A DNA stretch of 64,000 bases from Limosilactobacillus fastidiosus. Its GTDB lineage: Bacteria > Bacillota > Bacilli > Lactobacillales > Lactobacillaceae. The DNA is taken from positions 1-64,000 of the forward strand of contig NZ_JACIUZ010000041.1 in the NCBI RefSeq assembly GCF_014145505.1, read 5' to 3'. Positions 56,198 to 64,000 of the stretch are shown in pieces (within the stretch, counting starts at the first letter, position 1; each line of letters begins with the position of its first letter). Below the pieces are notes generated by a model. It had not been told where the DNA came from. It did no database searches and saw only the letters and a program-made list of their open reading frames with translations. Made by a program: the position numbers and the translations under genes.

Positions 56198-57586
56198 CTA
56201 ATCTTTACGGTCAACGTTGGTCATCTTTAACATGTCCATCCATTCATTGTATTGTTCTTCTGTTACCTTACCCGACTTCAATGCAGCTTCCTTCAAGGTA
56301 CTTCCTGCCTTATCTGCTGATTGAGCAATTTTAGCACTGTCATGGTAACCAATGTGTGGTGACAATGCAGTAACAGTCATTAATGAATTATCAACTAATT
56401 CTTCCATTCGTTCTTCATTAACAGTCATTCCATGGATCATCTTGTCTGCAAAGCCCATGATTGTACCAGTCATCAAGTCCGCTGATTCGAGGAATGCATC
56501 AATTAATACAGGCTTGTAAACATTCATTTCAAAGTTACCTTGTGATGACGCCATTGTTACAACAGTATCATTACCAAAGACACGTAAAGCAGCCATTGTT
56601 ACGGCTTCTGCTTGAGTTGGGTTAACCTTACCAGGCATGATTGATGAACCAGGTTCGTTAGCAGGAATGTTTAACTCACCGTAACCAGCCCGTGGACCAG
56701 AACCCAAGAAACGAATATCTTGAGCAATCTTGAACATATCAGCAGCTAAGCTCTTCAATGCACCGTGAACAACATCTAATCCTGAATGATTAGCTAAGCC
56801 GTAGAACTTATTAGAATCAGCAGTTAAGTTCAAGCCATAAACTTCACTAAGCTTTTCAGCAATCTTCTCCGGCATTCCTTCTGCAGCGTTTAGGCCAGTA
56901 CCAACAGCAGTGCCACCAATTGCTAATTCATTCAAAGTGGGTTCAAGAGTCTTAATGTAATTAAGATCATGTTCAAGGGCAGCAACATATCCTGATAATT
57001 CTTGACCGAAAGTTAATGGGACAGCATCTTGTAAGTGGGTCCGACCAACTTTAACAGTCTTCATGTACTTGTCCTGTTTTACTTTTAATTCATCGATTAA
57101 GTGTTGAACAGCAGGCTTCAATTTATCAAGAGCTTCTAAAGCAACAACGTTCATTGCTGTTGGAAAAGTATCATTTGAACTTTGACCCTTATTAACATCA
57201 TCATTAGGTAAGATTTCAATATCCGGATTAATTTGATGTGCCTTGTGGGCAACTACTTCATTAGTATTCATGTTGGTTTGTGTGCCAGAACCAGTTTGGT
57301 AAACCTTTAATGGGAAGTCTTTACGTAAGTCTTCATCGTTTAAGGCTAAAAGTTCATCAATTGCTTGAACAATTAAGTTACCTTTTTCTGCAGAAATTGC
57401 CTTAGTTTCCATGTTAGCTTGAGCAGCAGCCTTCTTAATGTTCAATAAAGCACGAATAATGGCTAATGGCATATACTGACCAGTTGGAAAGTTATTACGA
57501 CTCCGTTCTGTTTGTGGTCCCCATAATGCGTCTGCAGGGATTTGAACTGGCCCTAAAGTGTCTTCTTCAGTTCGGTATTTTGTCAT
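56198..57586 (-). CDS. fumC: Class II fumarate hydratase
   Basis: 462 residues. Substrate sites SGTQTNMNTNEV near 98-109 and the family signature GSSIMPGKVNP near 316. Converts malate to fumarate for the reductase downstream. ATG at 57586 follows GGAGG; the earlier ATG at 57601 contains that site. First gene of the operon; a Rex-like site lies 36 bases upstream. Confidence 0.96.
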   Translation of the reverse strand: MTKYRTEEDTLGPVQIPADALWGPQTERSRNNFPTGQYMPLAIIRALLNIKKAAAQANMETKAISAEKGNLIVQAIDELLALNDEDLRKDFPLKVYQTGSGTQTNMNTNEVVAHKAHQINPDIEILPNDDVNKGQSSNDTFPTAMNVVALEALDKLKPAVQHLIDELKVKQDKYMKTVKVGRTHLQDAVPLTFGQELSGYVAALEHDLNYIKTLEPTLNELAIGGTAVGTGLNAAEGMPEKIAEKLSEVYGLNLTADSNKFYGLANHSGLDVVHGALKSLAADMFKIAQDIRFLGSGPRAGYGELNIPANEPGSSIMPGKVNPTQAEAVTMAALRVFGNDTVVTMASSQGNFEMNVYKPVLIDAFLESADLMTGTIMGFADKMIHGMTVNEERMEELVDNSLMTVTALSPHIGYHDSAKIAQSADKAGSTLKEAALKSGKVTEEQYNEWMDMLKMTNVDRKD

Positions 57587-57621
57587 TGTAAAAGCCTCCA
57601 TAATTAAAATAGACTATCTAT

Positions 57622-57639
57622 TTGTGAAACATTACACAT
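57622..57639. promoter_or_regulatory. Rex-like operator upstream of fumC
   Basis: TTGTGAAACATTACACAT matches 12 of 14 fixed positions of the Rex consensus. Placement just before the fumC start fits repression at low NADH. Confidence 0.42.
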
Positions 57640-57785
57640 CGTTTACATATTTATCCTAACGCGGATTGTTATTCATAGTCAAACCTTTAATGTCCTATAA
57701 ATTTCACTTATAGCATTCGCTGAATTACCTATAGATGTTGACTTCGCTATCATAAGCTGAATTATTTTCACAAACTAACTAAACA

Positions 57786-57824
57786 AAAAATCTAGCTAAT
57801 TTATTTAAAATTAACTAGATTTTT
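57786..57824. terminator. Terminator after cyclophilin gene
   Basis: AAAAATCTAG with CTAGATTTTT and inner TTAATTTT-type pairing, T-run on both strands. Confidence 0.8.
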
Positions 57825-57877
57825 CTTGCTTTTAAGATTAAAATCACAAGCTTATTATACATAAATAAGCTAATTTA

Positions 57878-58468
57878 TCAGTTATTATCAATCGTTACCT
57901 TTTCCATAACAACATCTTCCTTTGGCTTATCCATGTTGTCCCGTTCAACCTGACTAATCTTTTTTACGACATCCATTCCGGCAAGAACTTGGCCAAATAC
58001 TGTGTGACGGTTATCTAGCCAAGGAGTTCCACCAACTTTTGCGTAATGGTCAATAATTTCTTGTGGGTAACCAACCGCCTTCATCTGCTCAATCATATTA
58101 GCAGGAACGTGTTCGTTAGAAACAATAAAGAACTGGCTACCATTAGTGTTAGGACCTGCGTTAGCCATTGAAACTGCCCCAGTAAAATTAAATAACTGCT
58201 CGGAAAATTCATCTTCAAATGCCTTTCCATAAATACTCTTACCACCACGACCTGTTCCGCTAGGGTCACCACCCTGAATCATAAAGTCAGGAATAACCCG
58301 GTGGAAGATAACCCCATCGTAATAGCCTTTTTCAGCTAATTGAACAAAGTTTTTTACCGTCTTAGGCGCTTGTTCCTTAAATAATTGAATTTTAATCTCA
58401 CCAAGATTAGTTTTAATCGTTGCTTGTGGTCCCTTTACGGCCGCAAGATCTAGTTGTGGATATTGCAT
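57878..58468 (-). CDS. ppiB: Peptidyl-prolyl cis-trans isomerase, cyclophilin type
   Basis: 196 residues, no signal peptide, so cytosolic. Active-site region [21 protein letters not shown] near 54-74 with the catalytic arginine, and NGSQFFIV near 110. ATG follows AAGGAGG. Monocistronic. Confidence 0.95.
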   Translation of the reverse strand: MQYPQLDLAAVKGPQATIKTNLGEIKIQLFKEQAPKTVKNFVQLAEKGYYDGVIFHRVIPDFMIQGGDPSGTGRGGKSIYGKAFEDEFSEQLFNFTGAVSMANAGPNTNGSQFFIVSNEHVPANMIEQMKAVGYPQEIIDHYAKVGGTPWLDNRHTVFGQVLAGMDVVKKISQVERDNMDKPKEDVVMEKVTIDNN

Positions 58469-58590
58469 TTTTATTTTCCTCCTTATATTTTGATATTAAT
58501 ATTTTAATTATACCTGAAATTAATGGAAATTTTCTACACAGCTAAAATATGTTTAGCAACGCCTTGCTAGCGCCATCGTATCTACTGGAA

Positions 58591-58609
58591 CATAGTCGAA
58601 ACGGACTAG
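58591..58609. repeat. Short motif shared with 53238-53256
   Basis: CATAGTCGAAACGGACTAG here and CATAGCCGAAACGGACTCG at 53238-53256 agree at 17 of 19 positions. Both are in gene-free stretches and both have CATATTTTA-like sequence nearby on the minus strand. Confidence 0.5.
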
Positions 58610-58613
58610 CCCA

Positions 58614-58727
58614 CTATTTACTTACCATCAATACGCAGGCGCCTTTGACGTCACCACGTTTGACGTACTTTAATGCATCAAGGGCGTTTTCAAGTTCATA
58701 TTTATTGTGAATTACTAAACATCTCAT
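58614..58727 (-). pseudogene. 3' remnant of an alcohol dehydrogenase gene
   Basis: Minus-strand frame of 37 codons ending TAG. From about codon 9 it reads KYELENALDALKYVKRGDVK followed by GACVLMV, the C-terminus of zinc-type alcohol dehydrogenases. The upstream body of the enzyme is missing; the frame begins where the preceding gene ends (overlapping stop). Probably left by a deletion that fused two loci. Confidence 0.72.
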
Positions 58728-60262
58728 TGATATTGTTTGGCAATATCCGTTGCTAAAGCTCCTAACTCACTCTGTAGCTTTTTAAGATTAAAATCATCGT
58801 TAATTGTTAGATCATCTTGTGCCGCCAATTCTAATCCAGCCGTACCCCCAATATCATCTATAATTCCTTTACCACTACCATCAAGTACTTTTGGTTCAAC
58901 CGAAGTTAAACGATAACGTCGAGTTGGGATAACCTTTTCAACTACTATGTTAAATTTCCAGGAATCACCAAAATCATATTCAAGTGTCAATCGTTCACCC
59001 TGTTGTGCCTCTCCAAGCCAATGTAGGGTAATATTTTCACCACCATCAAGGTACGGTAACTGGTAATTAACCTTATTTAATTGCAAATTATAGAGGTGAG
59101 AACCTGTTGCCTGAAAACTCGCCATAATATAATAGCAAAGCTCATCCAACCTAGTCTCACCATTGAATTGAAAGCGACGCCACATACTAGGCTGGTAATC
59201 AGCTAATTCGACCTTTACTTGGTACTGAAGTTTGCGGTAGTGGTGCGCATATTTTAACAGAGAATGACGTCGGGCAAGTTCTGCCTCCGCACTATGGAAC
59301 ATTCTTTCTAAGCGGTACCCCTCATTGGCTGGAGTAGCATTATCGATTGCCTGGTTTAATGCCTGACTAAACTGATCAAAATCTGCATTGCTAAACAAAG
59401 CTTGGCGTTTAAAGAACCGGCCCAATTCACGAAATGCAGCCCCCATCCCCCGGTACTTGGAAGTAGTTATACGTTCGTTATTCCGTACTCCATAGTTATA
59501 AACGTAATAGTAAATTGCCGAAACGTCATCAAGGATCGTGTTGCCACTTTCGGCAAGATATGATAGGTAGTCCATCGCGTAATCGGTATCTCGATCAACA
59601 ATCTGATCACTTTTTCCTAACCTTTCCAGGGAAGATTGATAATCACGAATAATTTTTTCGCTAACTTCTGATTCATTCATGACATCATTTAGTGATTTAG
59701 ATTGATATAAGTAACGTCGATTATGTTCATTAAATTTTGGATGAGCAGCAAGAGCAAAGTCCTTCATCATGTGTTTTTCAAAAAGTCCCGTCACCGTTTG
59801 AACTTCATTTGTTTCAACATCCTGTAACTTAAGTTTTTTTATTAATGACAATGAAATGGCAGGATTACTTGGATCATCATCCCACTGGACAATCCCCGGA
59901 TGAGTTAGCAAATTCTGAAAGAGCTGTAACCGTTGCTGGAGTGCAGGGGCAATTGGTTGAACAAACTCCACTTGTTTTAGTTGCCATTCACGAATTAGCC
60001 GAATCTTAACTCGTGGTACTGGCAAAGACTCTAGTAGTCGGATCAATTCACGTTTAAAAGCTGCAGTGAACGAACGTGGATCACTAAATTGTTGGGGATG
60101 ACGGACAATTACCGGTAAAGATAAAAGATTATTCATCACAATCATAAAGTCACCTGTCACCCTAACAGACCATGCATCTGTCCTCATTAATCGCTGCTCA
60201 TCACTTAATCTGGTGTTGACATGTAAATGTTGAGCAACATTATTTTCAACCGCAATTAACAT
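58724..60262 (-). CDS. Plasmid pRiA4b ORF-3-like domain protein
   Basis: About 512 residues. The C-terminal third (about 365-490) is the PRiA4_ORF3-like fold, with MWRRFQF, SHLYNLQL and LEYDFGDSWKF motifs. The N-terminal 150 residues resemble DUF6933-like small domains (VTGDFMIVMNNL); the middle is helical and unassigned. Biochemical role unknown. ATG at 60262 follows AAAGGGAGTG. It is divergent from a DUF2252 gene. Confidence 0.8.
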   Translation of the reverse strand: MLIAVENNVAQHLHVNTRLSDEQRLMRTDAWSVRVTGDFMIVMNNLLSLPVIVRHPQQFSDPRSFTAAFKRELIRLLESLPVPRVKIRLIREWQLKQVEFVQPIAPALQQRLQLFQNLLTHPGIVQWDDDPSNPAISLSLIKKLKLQDVETNEVQTVTGLFEKHMMKDFALAAHPKFNEHNRRYLYQSKSLNDVMNESEVSEKIIRDYQSSLERLGKSDQIVDRDTDYAMDYLSYLAESGNTILDDVSAIYYYVYNYGVRNNERITTSKYRGMGAAFRELGRFFKRQALFSNADFDQFSQALNQAIDNATPANEGYRLERMFHSAEAELARRHSLLKYAHHYRKLQYQVKVELADYQPSMWRRFQFNGETRLDELCYYIMASFQATGSHLYNLQLNKVNYQLPYLDGGENITLHWLGEAQQGERLTLEYDFGDSWKFNIVVEKVIPTRRYRLTSVEPKVLDGSGKGIIDDIGGTAGLELAAQDDLTINDDFNLKKLQSELGALATDIAKQYQ

Positions 60263-60440
60263 CAATATCACTCCCTTTTTCAAAACGTACTTAATCTTTC
60301 AAAACTCACGCTTATCTCTTATACTTTCTCATTTACCTTTATTGTGACAGAATGGTTAAATGAAAACAAATATTCTAGACAATAAGAACAAAACTACTAA
60401 AATAATTAAGAAAATGCAAAATAACAAAGGAGTTACAAAA

Positions 60441-61832
60441 ATGTTTGATTCGAGTAAATTAGATATTTTTGATCTCAAAAAAATCAAAATTAATCGAACT
60501 GCTAAGGAATTAGAAGAGGCAGGCAAAGAAAAGCAGGCCAAAGTAAGTAGTGAACAATTAGCTAAATTTATCCCCGTTCACCGAGATCCCGTTGCAGCAA
60601 TTCAAAAAACAGAATCTAAAATGATCCAAGAACTCTTACCTCTTCGTCACGAACGAATGTTGGCAAGCAAATTTGCCTTTTTTCGCGGAACAGCAGAATT
60701 AATGGAACAGGATCTCAAAGATCAATACCAAAGTCATATTCCGCTAATCATCTGTGGGGATGCGCATGTTAATAACTACGGTTTTTACGCTTCTCCTGAG
60801 CGTCAATTACTTTTTGGTTTGAACGATTTCGATGAATCACGAATTGGCAACTGGGAGAGCGATCTCAAACGTCTCTTAGTTAGTGCTCGACTGGCTGGAG
60901 AAGAAAACGGCTTTAGTGATGAACAACTTAATAGTGTTCTTCATTTAATCACCAAGACCTATCGGCATCGCGTTAAGCGAAATAATAAGCTTAGTCTCTT
61001 TAAACGACTATACTCATCATATGAAATCCACGATATGATAGCAGCTATTGATACTATGAATGATAGTGCTCATCAAATGAATAAGATCCTCCATAAAATC
61101 ATCAAAAAAAGCACTCAAAGCAATTCAGAACATATTGTTAAAAAAATGACCAAAATTGGAGAAGATGGGCAACTACGGTTCATCGAAAATGCTCCCCGTG
61201 CAAAACATGTGGATGCAAGAAAGTACGATGAAATTCTTCAAGGCTTTGAACAGTATCGGGATAATGTTCGCCAAGATATACGAATTTTTCTTGGCAACTT
61301 TAGCATTACCGACGTCATTCGCTATAGCGTTGGTGTTGGTAGTTTTGGAACTCGTTGCTACCTCATCCTTTTAACTGGTAACGAGAAAAGTCACCTTGTC
61401 CTCCAAATTAAAGAAGCAATGCCATTACGTTATAACTTGCTTCGCTTACCAACTAAAGAAGCGATTAAAAATGGTGCTATGGCAGGGCGTCGGATTGTTA
61501 CCGCTCAACGAACACTCCAATCTTCCTCCGATCCTTTTCTTGGAAGCACCCGCTTTGGTGGACGAAGCTACTATATTCGTCAGTTCCGTGACATGAAAGA
61601 ATCAATTAAGATGGATAAGCTTGACTACGAAAGTTTTAACCTTTACTGTCAAGTCTGCAGTTCACTATTAGCAATGGCTCACTTTCAAAGTCCAACCGCT
61701 CCAATGATTCGTGGATACCTAAAGGGGCAAAAAATACTAGATGACCGTTTTATTGAGTGGACAAATGCCTATGCTAAACAGGTTTCTAGAGATTATGACG
61801 CTTTTCGTAACAGCTTACGAACCAATGAATAA
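60441..61832 (+). CDS. DUF2252 family protein
   Basis: About 463 residues. Kinase-like elements: ICGDAHVNNYGFYAS near 103-117 resembles the HGDxHxxN catalytic loop of aminoglycoside-phosphotransferase folds and LNDFDE near 128 the metal-binding DFD. The family's substrate is unknown. ATG at 60441 follows AAAGGAG; the upstream open frame has no ribosome site. It has a terminator at 61858-61889. Confidence 0.87.
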   Translation: MFDSSKLDIFDLKKIKINRTAKELEEAGKEKQAKVSSEQLAKFIPVHRDPVAAIQKTESKMIQELLPLRHERMLASKFAFFRGTAELMEQDLKDQYQSHIPLIICGDAHVNNYGFYASPERQLLFGLNDFDESRIGNWESDLKRLLVSARLAGEENGFSDEQLNSVLHLITKTYRHRVKRNNKLSLFKRLYSSYEIHDMIAAIDTMNDSAHQMNKILHKIIKKSTQSNSEHIVKKMTKIGEDGQLRFIENAPRAKHVDARKYDEILQGFEQYRDNVRQDIRIFLGNFSITDVIRYSVGVGSFGTRCYLILLTGNEKSHLVLQIKEAMPLRYNLLRLPTKEAIKNGAMAGRRIVTAQRTLQSSSDPFLGSTRFGGRSYYIRQFRDMKESIKMDKLDYESFNLYCQVCSSLLAMAHFQSPTAPMIRGYLKGQKILDDRFIEWTNAYAKQVSRDYDAFRNSLRTNE

Positions 61833-61857
61833 ATCCTAAAAATAGAATTAGATTCTG

Positions 61858-61889
61858 AAAGGTGACGCAAACGATTGCGCCACCTTTTT
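61858..61889 (+). terminator. Terminator after DUF2252 gene
   Basis: AAAGGTG-CGCAA with TTGCG-CACCTTTTT around ACGA; T-run follows. Confidence 0.9.
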
Positions 61890-61894
61890 CTTAA

Positions 61895-61934
61895 TTGTGG
61901 TAAAATAACTTTGATATATATTAAAGCGCTTACT
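61895..61934 (+). promoter_or_regulatory. galM promoter with cre site
   Basis: TTGTGG (61895-61900), 16-base spacer, TATATT (61917-61922). TTAAAGCGCTTACT (61921-61934) matches the CcpA cre consensus at 13 of 14 positions and covers the transcription start, which fits carbon catabolite repression. Confidence 0.7.
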
Positions 61935-61955
61935 TTTGAGGAGGCAAATACAATT

Positions 61956-62993
61956 ATGAATATTACTGAAGTGCCATTTGGAACTTATCAAGGAAGGCCA
62001 GTTACTAAGTATGTTTTGACTAATGATCATGGCGTTCAAGCGGGGATCTTGGACTTTGCTGGTCTTTTACAATCATTTAAAGTACCAACAAAAGATGGTG
62101 GCAAGGCTGATATGATCTTGACTTCTGAAAATCTTGATGAATTCACTAATAACGGATTCTGCACTAACCGGCTAATCGGTCGGGTTGCGGGACGAATCGC
62201 TGAAGGTCAATTTGAAATTAACGGTAAAAAATACCAAGTTGAACAAAATGAAGGGAAAAACACCCTCCATGGTGGTACGAATGGTTTTTACAGTTATATC
62301 TGGAACGTTGATTCTACTAATGAAACTGCAAACGAAGTATCCATTACCCTAAGTTTGACACTGACCGAAGAAATGGATACCTTCCCAGGCCAGATTCATG
62401 TCACCGCAACTTACACGCTAGACAATAAGAACAACTTAACCTTGAAGTTTAGTGCAACTTCAGATGCTGATACACTATTTAACCCAACCAACCATACCTA
62501 CTGGAACATGGCAAATTCAAACGTTAAAACGGTTGATCAATTAAAGCTCTACGTTAACTCCAAAAACCACTTGGCCGTTGATGATGGCAAGATCCCGACT
62601 GGTGAAAAAATCACTAATGAAGGTACACCATTTGATTTTAGTACACCAACTCAATTAGGGGATGCCCTTAAAGAGATGACTTCAACTAAGGAAAATGGTT
62701 TTGACGACATTTGGGAAGTTGAACCAAATCTTAACGAACCAGTTGCTACCCTTGAAGATCCTGAAAGCGGTCGAAAGATGTCCCTTTACTCTGATCGGAA
62801 TGCATTAATTATGTACACCATGAATTCTGACGACCCCGCAGTATATAACCATGGTGAAGTTCATCCTCACCTTGGGATTGCCATGGAAGCTCAAACGCTC
62901 TCAGATGCTATTCACCATCCAGAATTCGGTGACATCACTCTTCATCCAAATGAAGAAAAAACCTACACAATTAAATGGCATGTAGAATACTAA
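61956..62993 (+). CDS. galM: Aldose 1-epimerase
   Basis: 345 residues, interconverts alpha and beta anomers of galactose or glucose. Catalytic histidine in LFNPTNHTYWN near 177-187, an earlier HGGTNGF near 88-94, and the catalytic Glu in GIAMEAQTLSD near 304. GAGGAGG precedes ATG. It is alone, not in a gal operon. Confidence 0.94.
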   Translation: MNITEVPFGTYQGRPVTKYVLTNDHGVQAGILDFAGLLQSFKVPTKDGGKADMILTSENLDEFTNNGFCTNRLIGRVAGRIAEGQFEINGKKYQVEQNEGKNTLHGGTNGFYSYIWNVDSTNETANEVSITLSLTLTEEMDTFPGQIHVTATYTLDNKNNLTLKFSATSDADTLFNPTNHTYWNMANSNVKTVDQLKLYVNSKNHLAVDDGKIPTGEKITNEGTPFDFSTPTQLGDALKEMTSTKENGFDDIWEVEPNLNEPVATLEDPESGRKMSLYSDRNALIMYTMNSDDPAVYNHGEVHPHLGIAMEAQTLSDAIHHPEFGDITLHPNEEKTYTIKWHVEY

Positions 62994-63012
62994 AAATACA
63001 GTTAGGATAATC

Positions 63013-63053
63013 AAAAACAGCAGGTGTATTCATTACACACACCTGCTGTTTTT
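63013..63053. terminator. Bidirectional terminator between galM and dacA
   Basis: AAAAACAGCAGGTGT with ACACCTGCTGTTTTT around a short loop. Confidence 0.92.
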
Positions 63054-63088
63054 AATTACGCTCAAGTTAACGGGCTCGCACTCTCATT

Positions 63089-64000
63089 TTAGAACCACCC
63101 GTTTTTTTCGATATTATTGGTGGCTTTAACTGGAAGTTTAACGGAACCAAGGCCGGCTGGTTTCAGAACGATACTACCGACAACTTTTCCCTTCTTAACG
63201 GGAGCTTTTAATTGATGAGTTAGAGATTGACCGCTATGGTTAACTTTTAGACTGGCATCTACTTTATTTAGTACGGTCCCTTTAGGAAGCCAAATAAACA
63301 CTGGCCTTGCTAATTTTAATCCAGTCTGATGCTTATCCTTAGCATGAACAACATGAACGCTTTGAACATTTTTTGGTAACTGCTTCAGAGATGTAATTTG
63401 CACTGGTTGGTAAAGATCAGTTAACTTCTCGTAAAATTCCTGAGCATCCTTCGACTGAGCATTCCAGTCTCCTTTAGTATGAAGAGCAACGACAATTACC
63501 CGCCGCCCAGCAAACATCCCCGTGGAAATAATACACTTTCCAGCGGTATCCGTATTCCCTGTCTTCAAGCCATCAATGGTTCCGTTCTTTGGTGCAAATG
63601 CATTTCCAGGCAACAATGAATTAATATTTATCATCTGGTATTGCTGATTAGCACTAACTCTAAAGTTAGCAAATTTTGTTTTCGTAATCTTTAGTGAATC
63701 CGGATAAGTATCAATCAAGTATTTTGAAATTAAGGCCATATCTTGGGCTGAAAATTTGTTTTCGGCCGTCTTCTTTACGCCCTTTAATCGGTTCTTCCCC
63801 AAATCACCATTAGCAAGGCCAATCATATTGTAGATTTTTGCATCCGTGACCCCAGCTTTTTTCGCTACTACCTGCATTTTTTTATTAAATGCCGCTGTAC
63901 TTCCGGCATCCGCTAATGCTAACGCTTCTGCACTACCATCAGCGGAAACGATCATCATTGATTCAGCAAGCTGACGAACCGTATAACTCTCCCCAGCATT
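63089..64000 (-). CDS. dacA: D-alanyl-D-alanine carboxypeptidase (PBP5/DacA type), partial
   Basis: The open frame runs to the window edge, so the N-terminus with SxxK is missing; 303 residues are visible. The GLKTGNTDTAG motif (KTG triad) is intact. At the SxN position the sequence is SADGSA, so Asn appears to be Asp. A C-terminal beta-rich PBP5_C domain (about the last 110 residues) follows, but I see no clear amphipathic membrane anchor at the end. It trims pentapeptides of peptidoglycan. Confidence 0.9.
   Translation of the reverse strand, partial: NAGESYTVRQLAESMMIVSADGSAEALALADAGSTAAFNKKMQVVAKKAGVTDAKIYNMIGLANGDLGKNRLKGVKKTAENKFSAQDMALISKYLIDTYPDSLKITKTKFANFRVSANQQYQMININSLLPGNAFAPKNGTIDGLKTGNTDTAGKCIISTGMFAGRRVIVVALHTKGDWNAQSKDAQEFYEKLTDLYQPVQITSLKQLPKNVQSVHVVHAKDKHQTGLKLARPVFIWLPKGTVLNKVDASLKVNHSGQSLTHQLKAPVKKGKVVGSIVLKPAGLGSVKLPVKATNNIEKNGWF

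Noticed and set aside
1-64000. CRISPR array or prophage
   Set aside because: No regularly spaced repeats, cas genes, integrase or phage structural genes were seen.

Overview
The window reads as a chromosomal segment of a low-GC, Gram-positive lactic acid bacterium, most likely a heterofermentative Limosilactobacillus of the L. reuteri group. This rests on the rpsL-rpsG-fusA and rpoB-rpoC proteins, a ctsR-clpC operon without mcsA/mcsB, Lactobacillus-type leader RNAs, AT-rich codon use and the presence of DUF4811, DUF2252 and VIT families. The species is inferred; no 16S rRNA gene is present.

Layout. 1-1.37 kb: an ISL3-type transposase, cut by the window edge. 1.4-4.7 kb: the str operon (rpsL, rpsG, fusA, minus strand) with a structured leader and a terminator-like attenuator between rpsG and fusA. 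4.8-6.6 kb: a prepilin peptidase convergent with an AbrB-DUF998 fusion. 6.7-14.3 kb: rpoB-rpoC behind a leader of the Lacto-rpoB type. 14.3-19.4 kb: a TetR regulator, the CtsR-controlled ctsR-clpC operon and a zinc alcohol dehydrogenase with a Rex-like site. 19.7-20.2 kb: five tRNAs (Val, Leu, Gly, Arg, Pro). 20.3-29.4 kb: a deoxynucleoside kinase, a lysine permease under a lysine riboswitch, a GNAT enzyme, a PAP2 phosphatase, a split ThrE exporter, a DtxR/MntR regulator divergent from a CDF efflux pump, a tandem pair of VIT transporters and a Usp. 29.6-32.5 kb: a polar amino-acid (glutamine-type) ABC transporter operon. 32.6-39.3 kb: a CPBP protease, RNase J, an unknown 116-aa protein, and a MerR regulator divergent from an EmrB/QacA pump plus DUF4811 protein around a perfect palindrome. 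39.3-49.5 kb: a pseudouridine synthase, tRNA-Asp, mprF with a fused dehydrogenase remnant, an NCS2 purine permease, a DJ-1 protein, an esterase, rarA and a second DHA2 pump. 49.6-57.6 kb: a cysteine-free family-4-like UDG, a fused ThrE, a LysR regulator, a small candidate gene, and the dicarboxylate transporter / fumarate reductase / fumarase operon. 57.9-64 kb: a cyclophilin, an alcohol dehydrogenase remnant, a pRiA4b ORF-3-like protein divergent from a DUF2252 protein, an aldose 1-epimerase with a cre site, and a partial DacA-type carboxypeptidase.

How the parts work together. Much of the window is housekeeping (translation, transcription, proteostasis, tRNAs). The accessory parts concern metal ions (DtxR/CDF/VIT), amino-acid traffic (LysP, GlnQHMP, two ThrE systems), envelope charge and drug efflux (MprF, two DHA2 pumps) and redox balance. 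fumC-frdA-dassA would import a dicarboxylate and convert malate to fumarate to succinate, an electron sink; both it and the alcohol dehydrogenase carry Rex-like sites.

I did not find a CRISPR array, a prophage, or an obviously new multi-gene defence system. The most interesting leads are regulatory or architectural: the MerR palindrome holding both divergent -35 boxes, nested palindromes between rarA and the second efflux pump, a 31-codon candidate gene next to the fumarate operon, two short 3' gene remnants fused to gene ends, and an attenuator inside the str operon.
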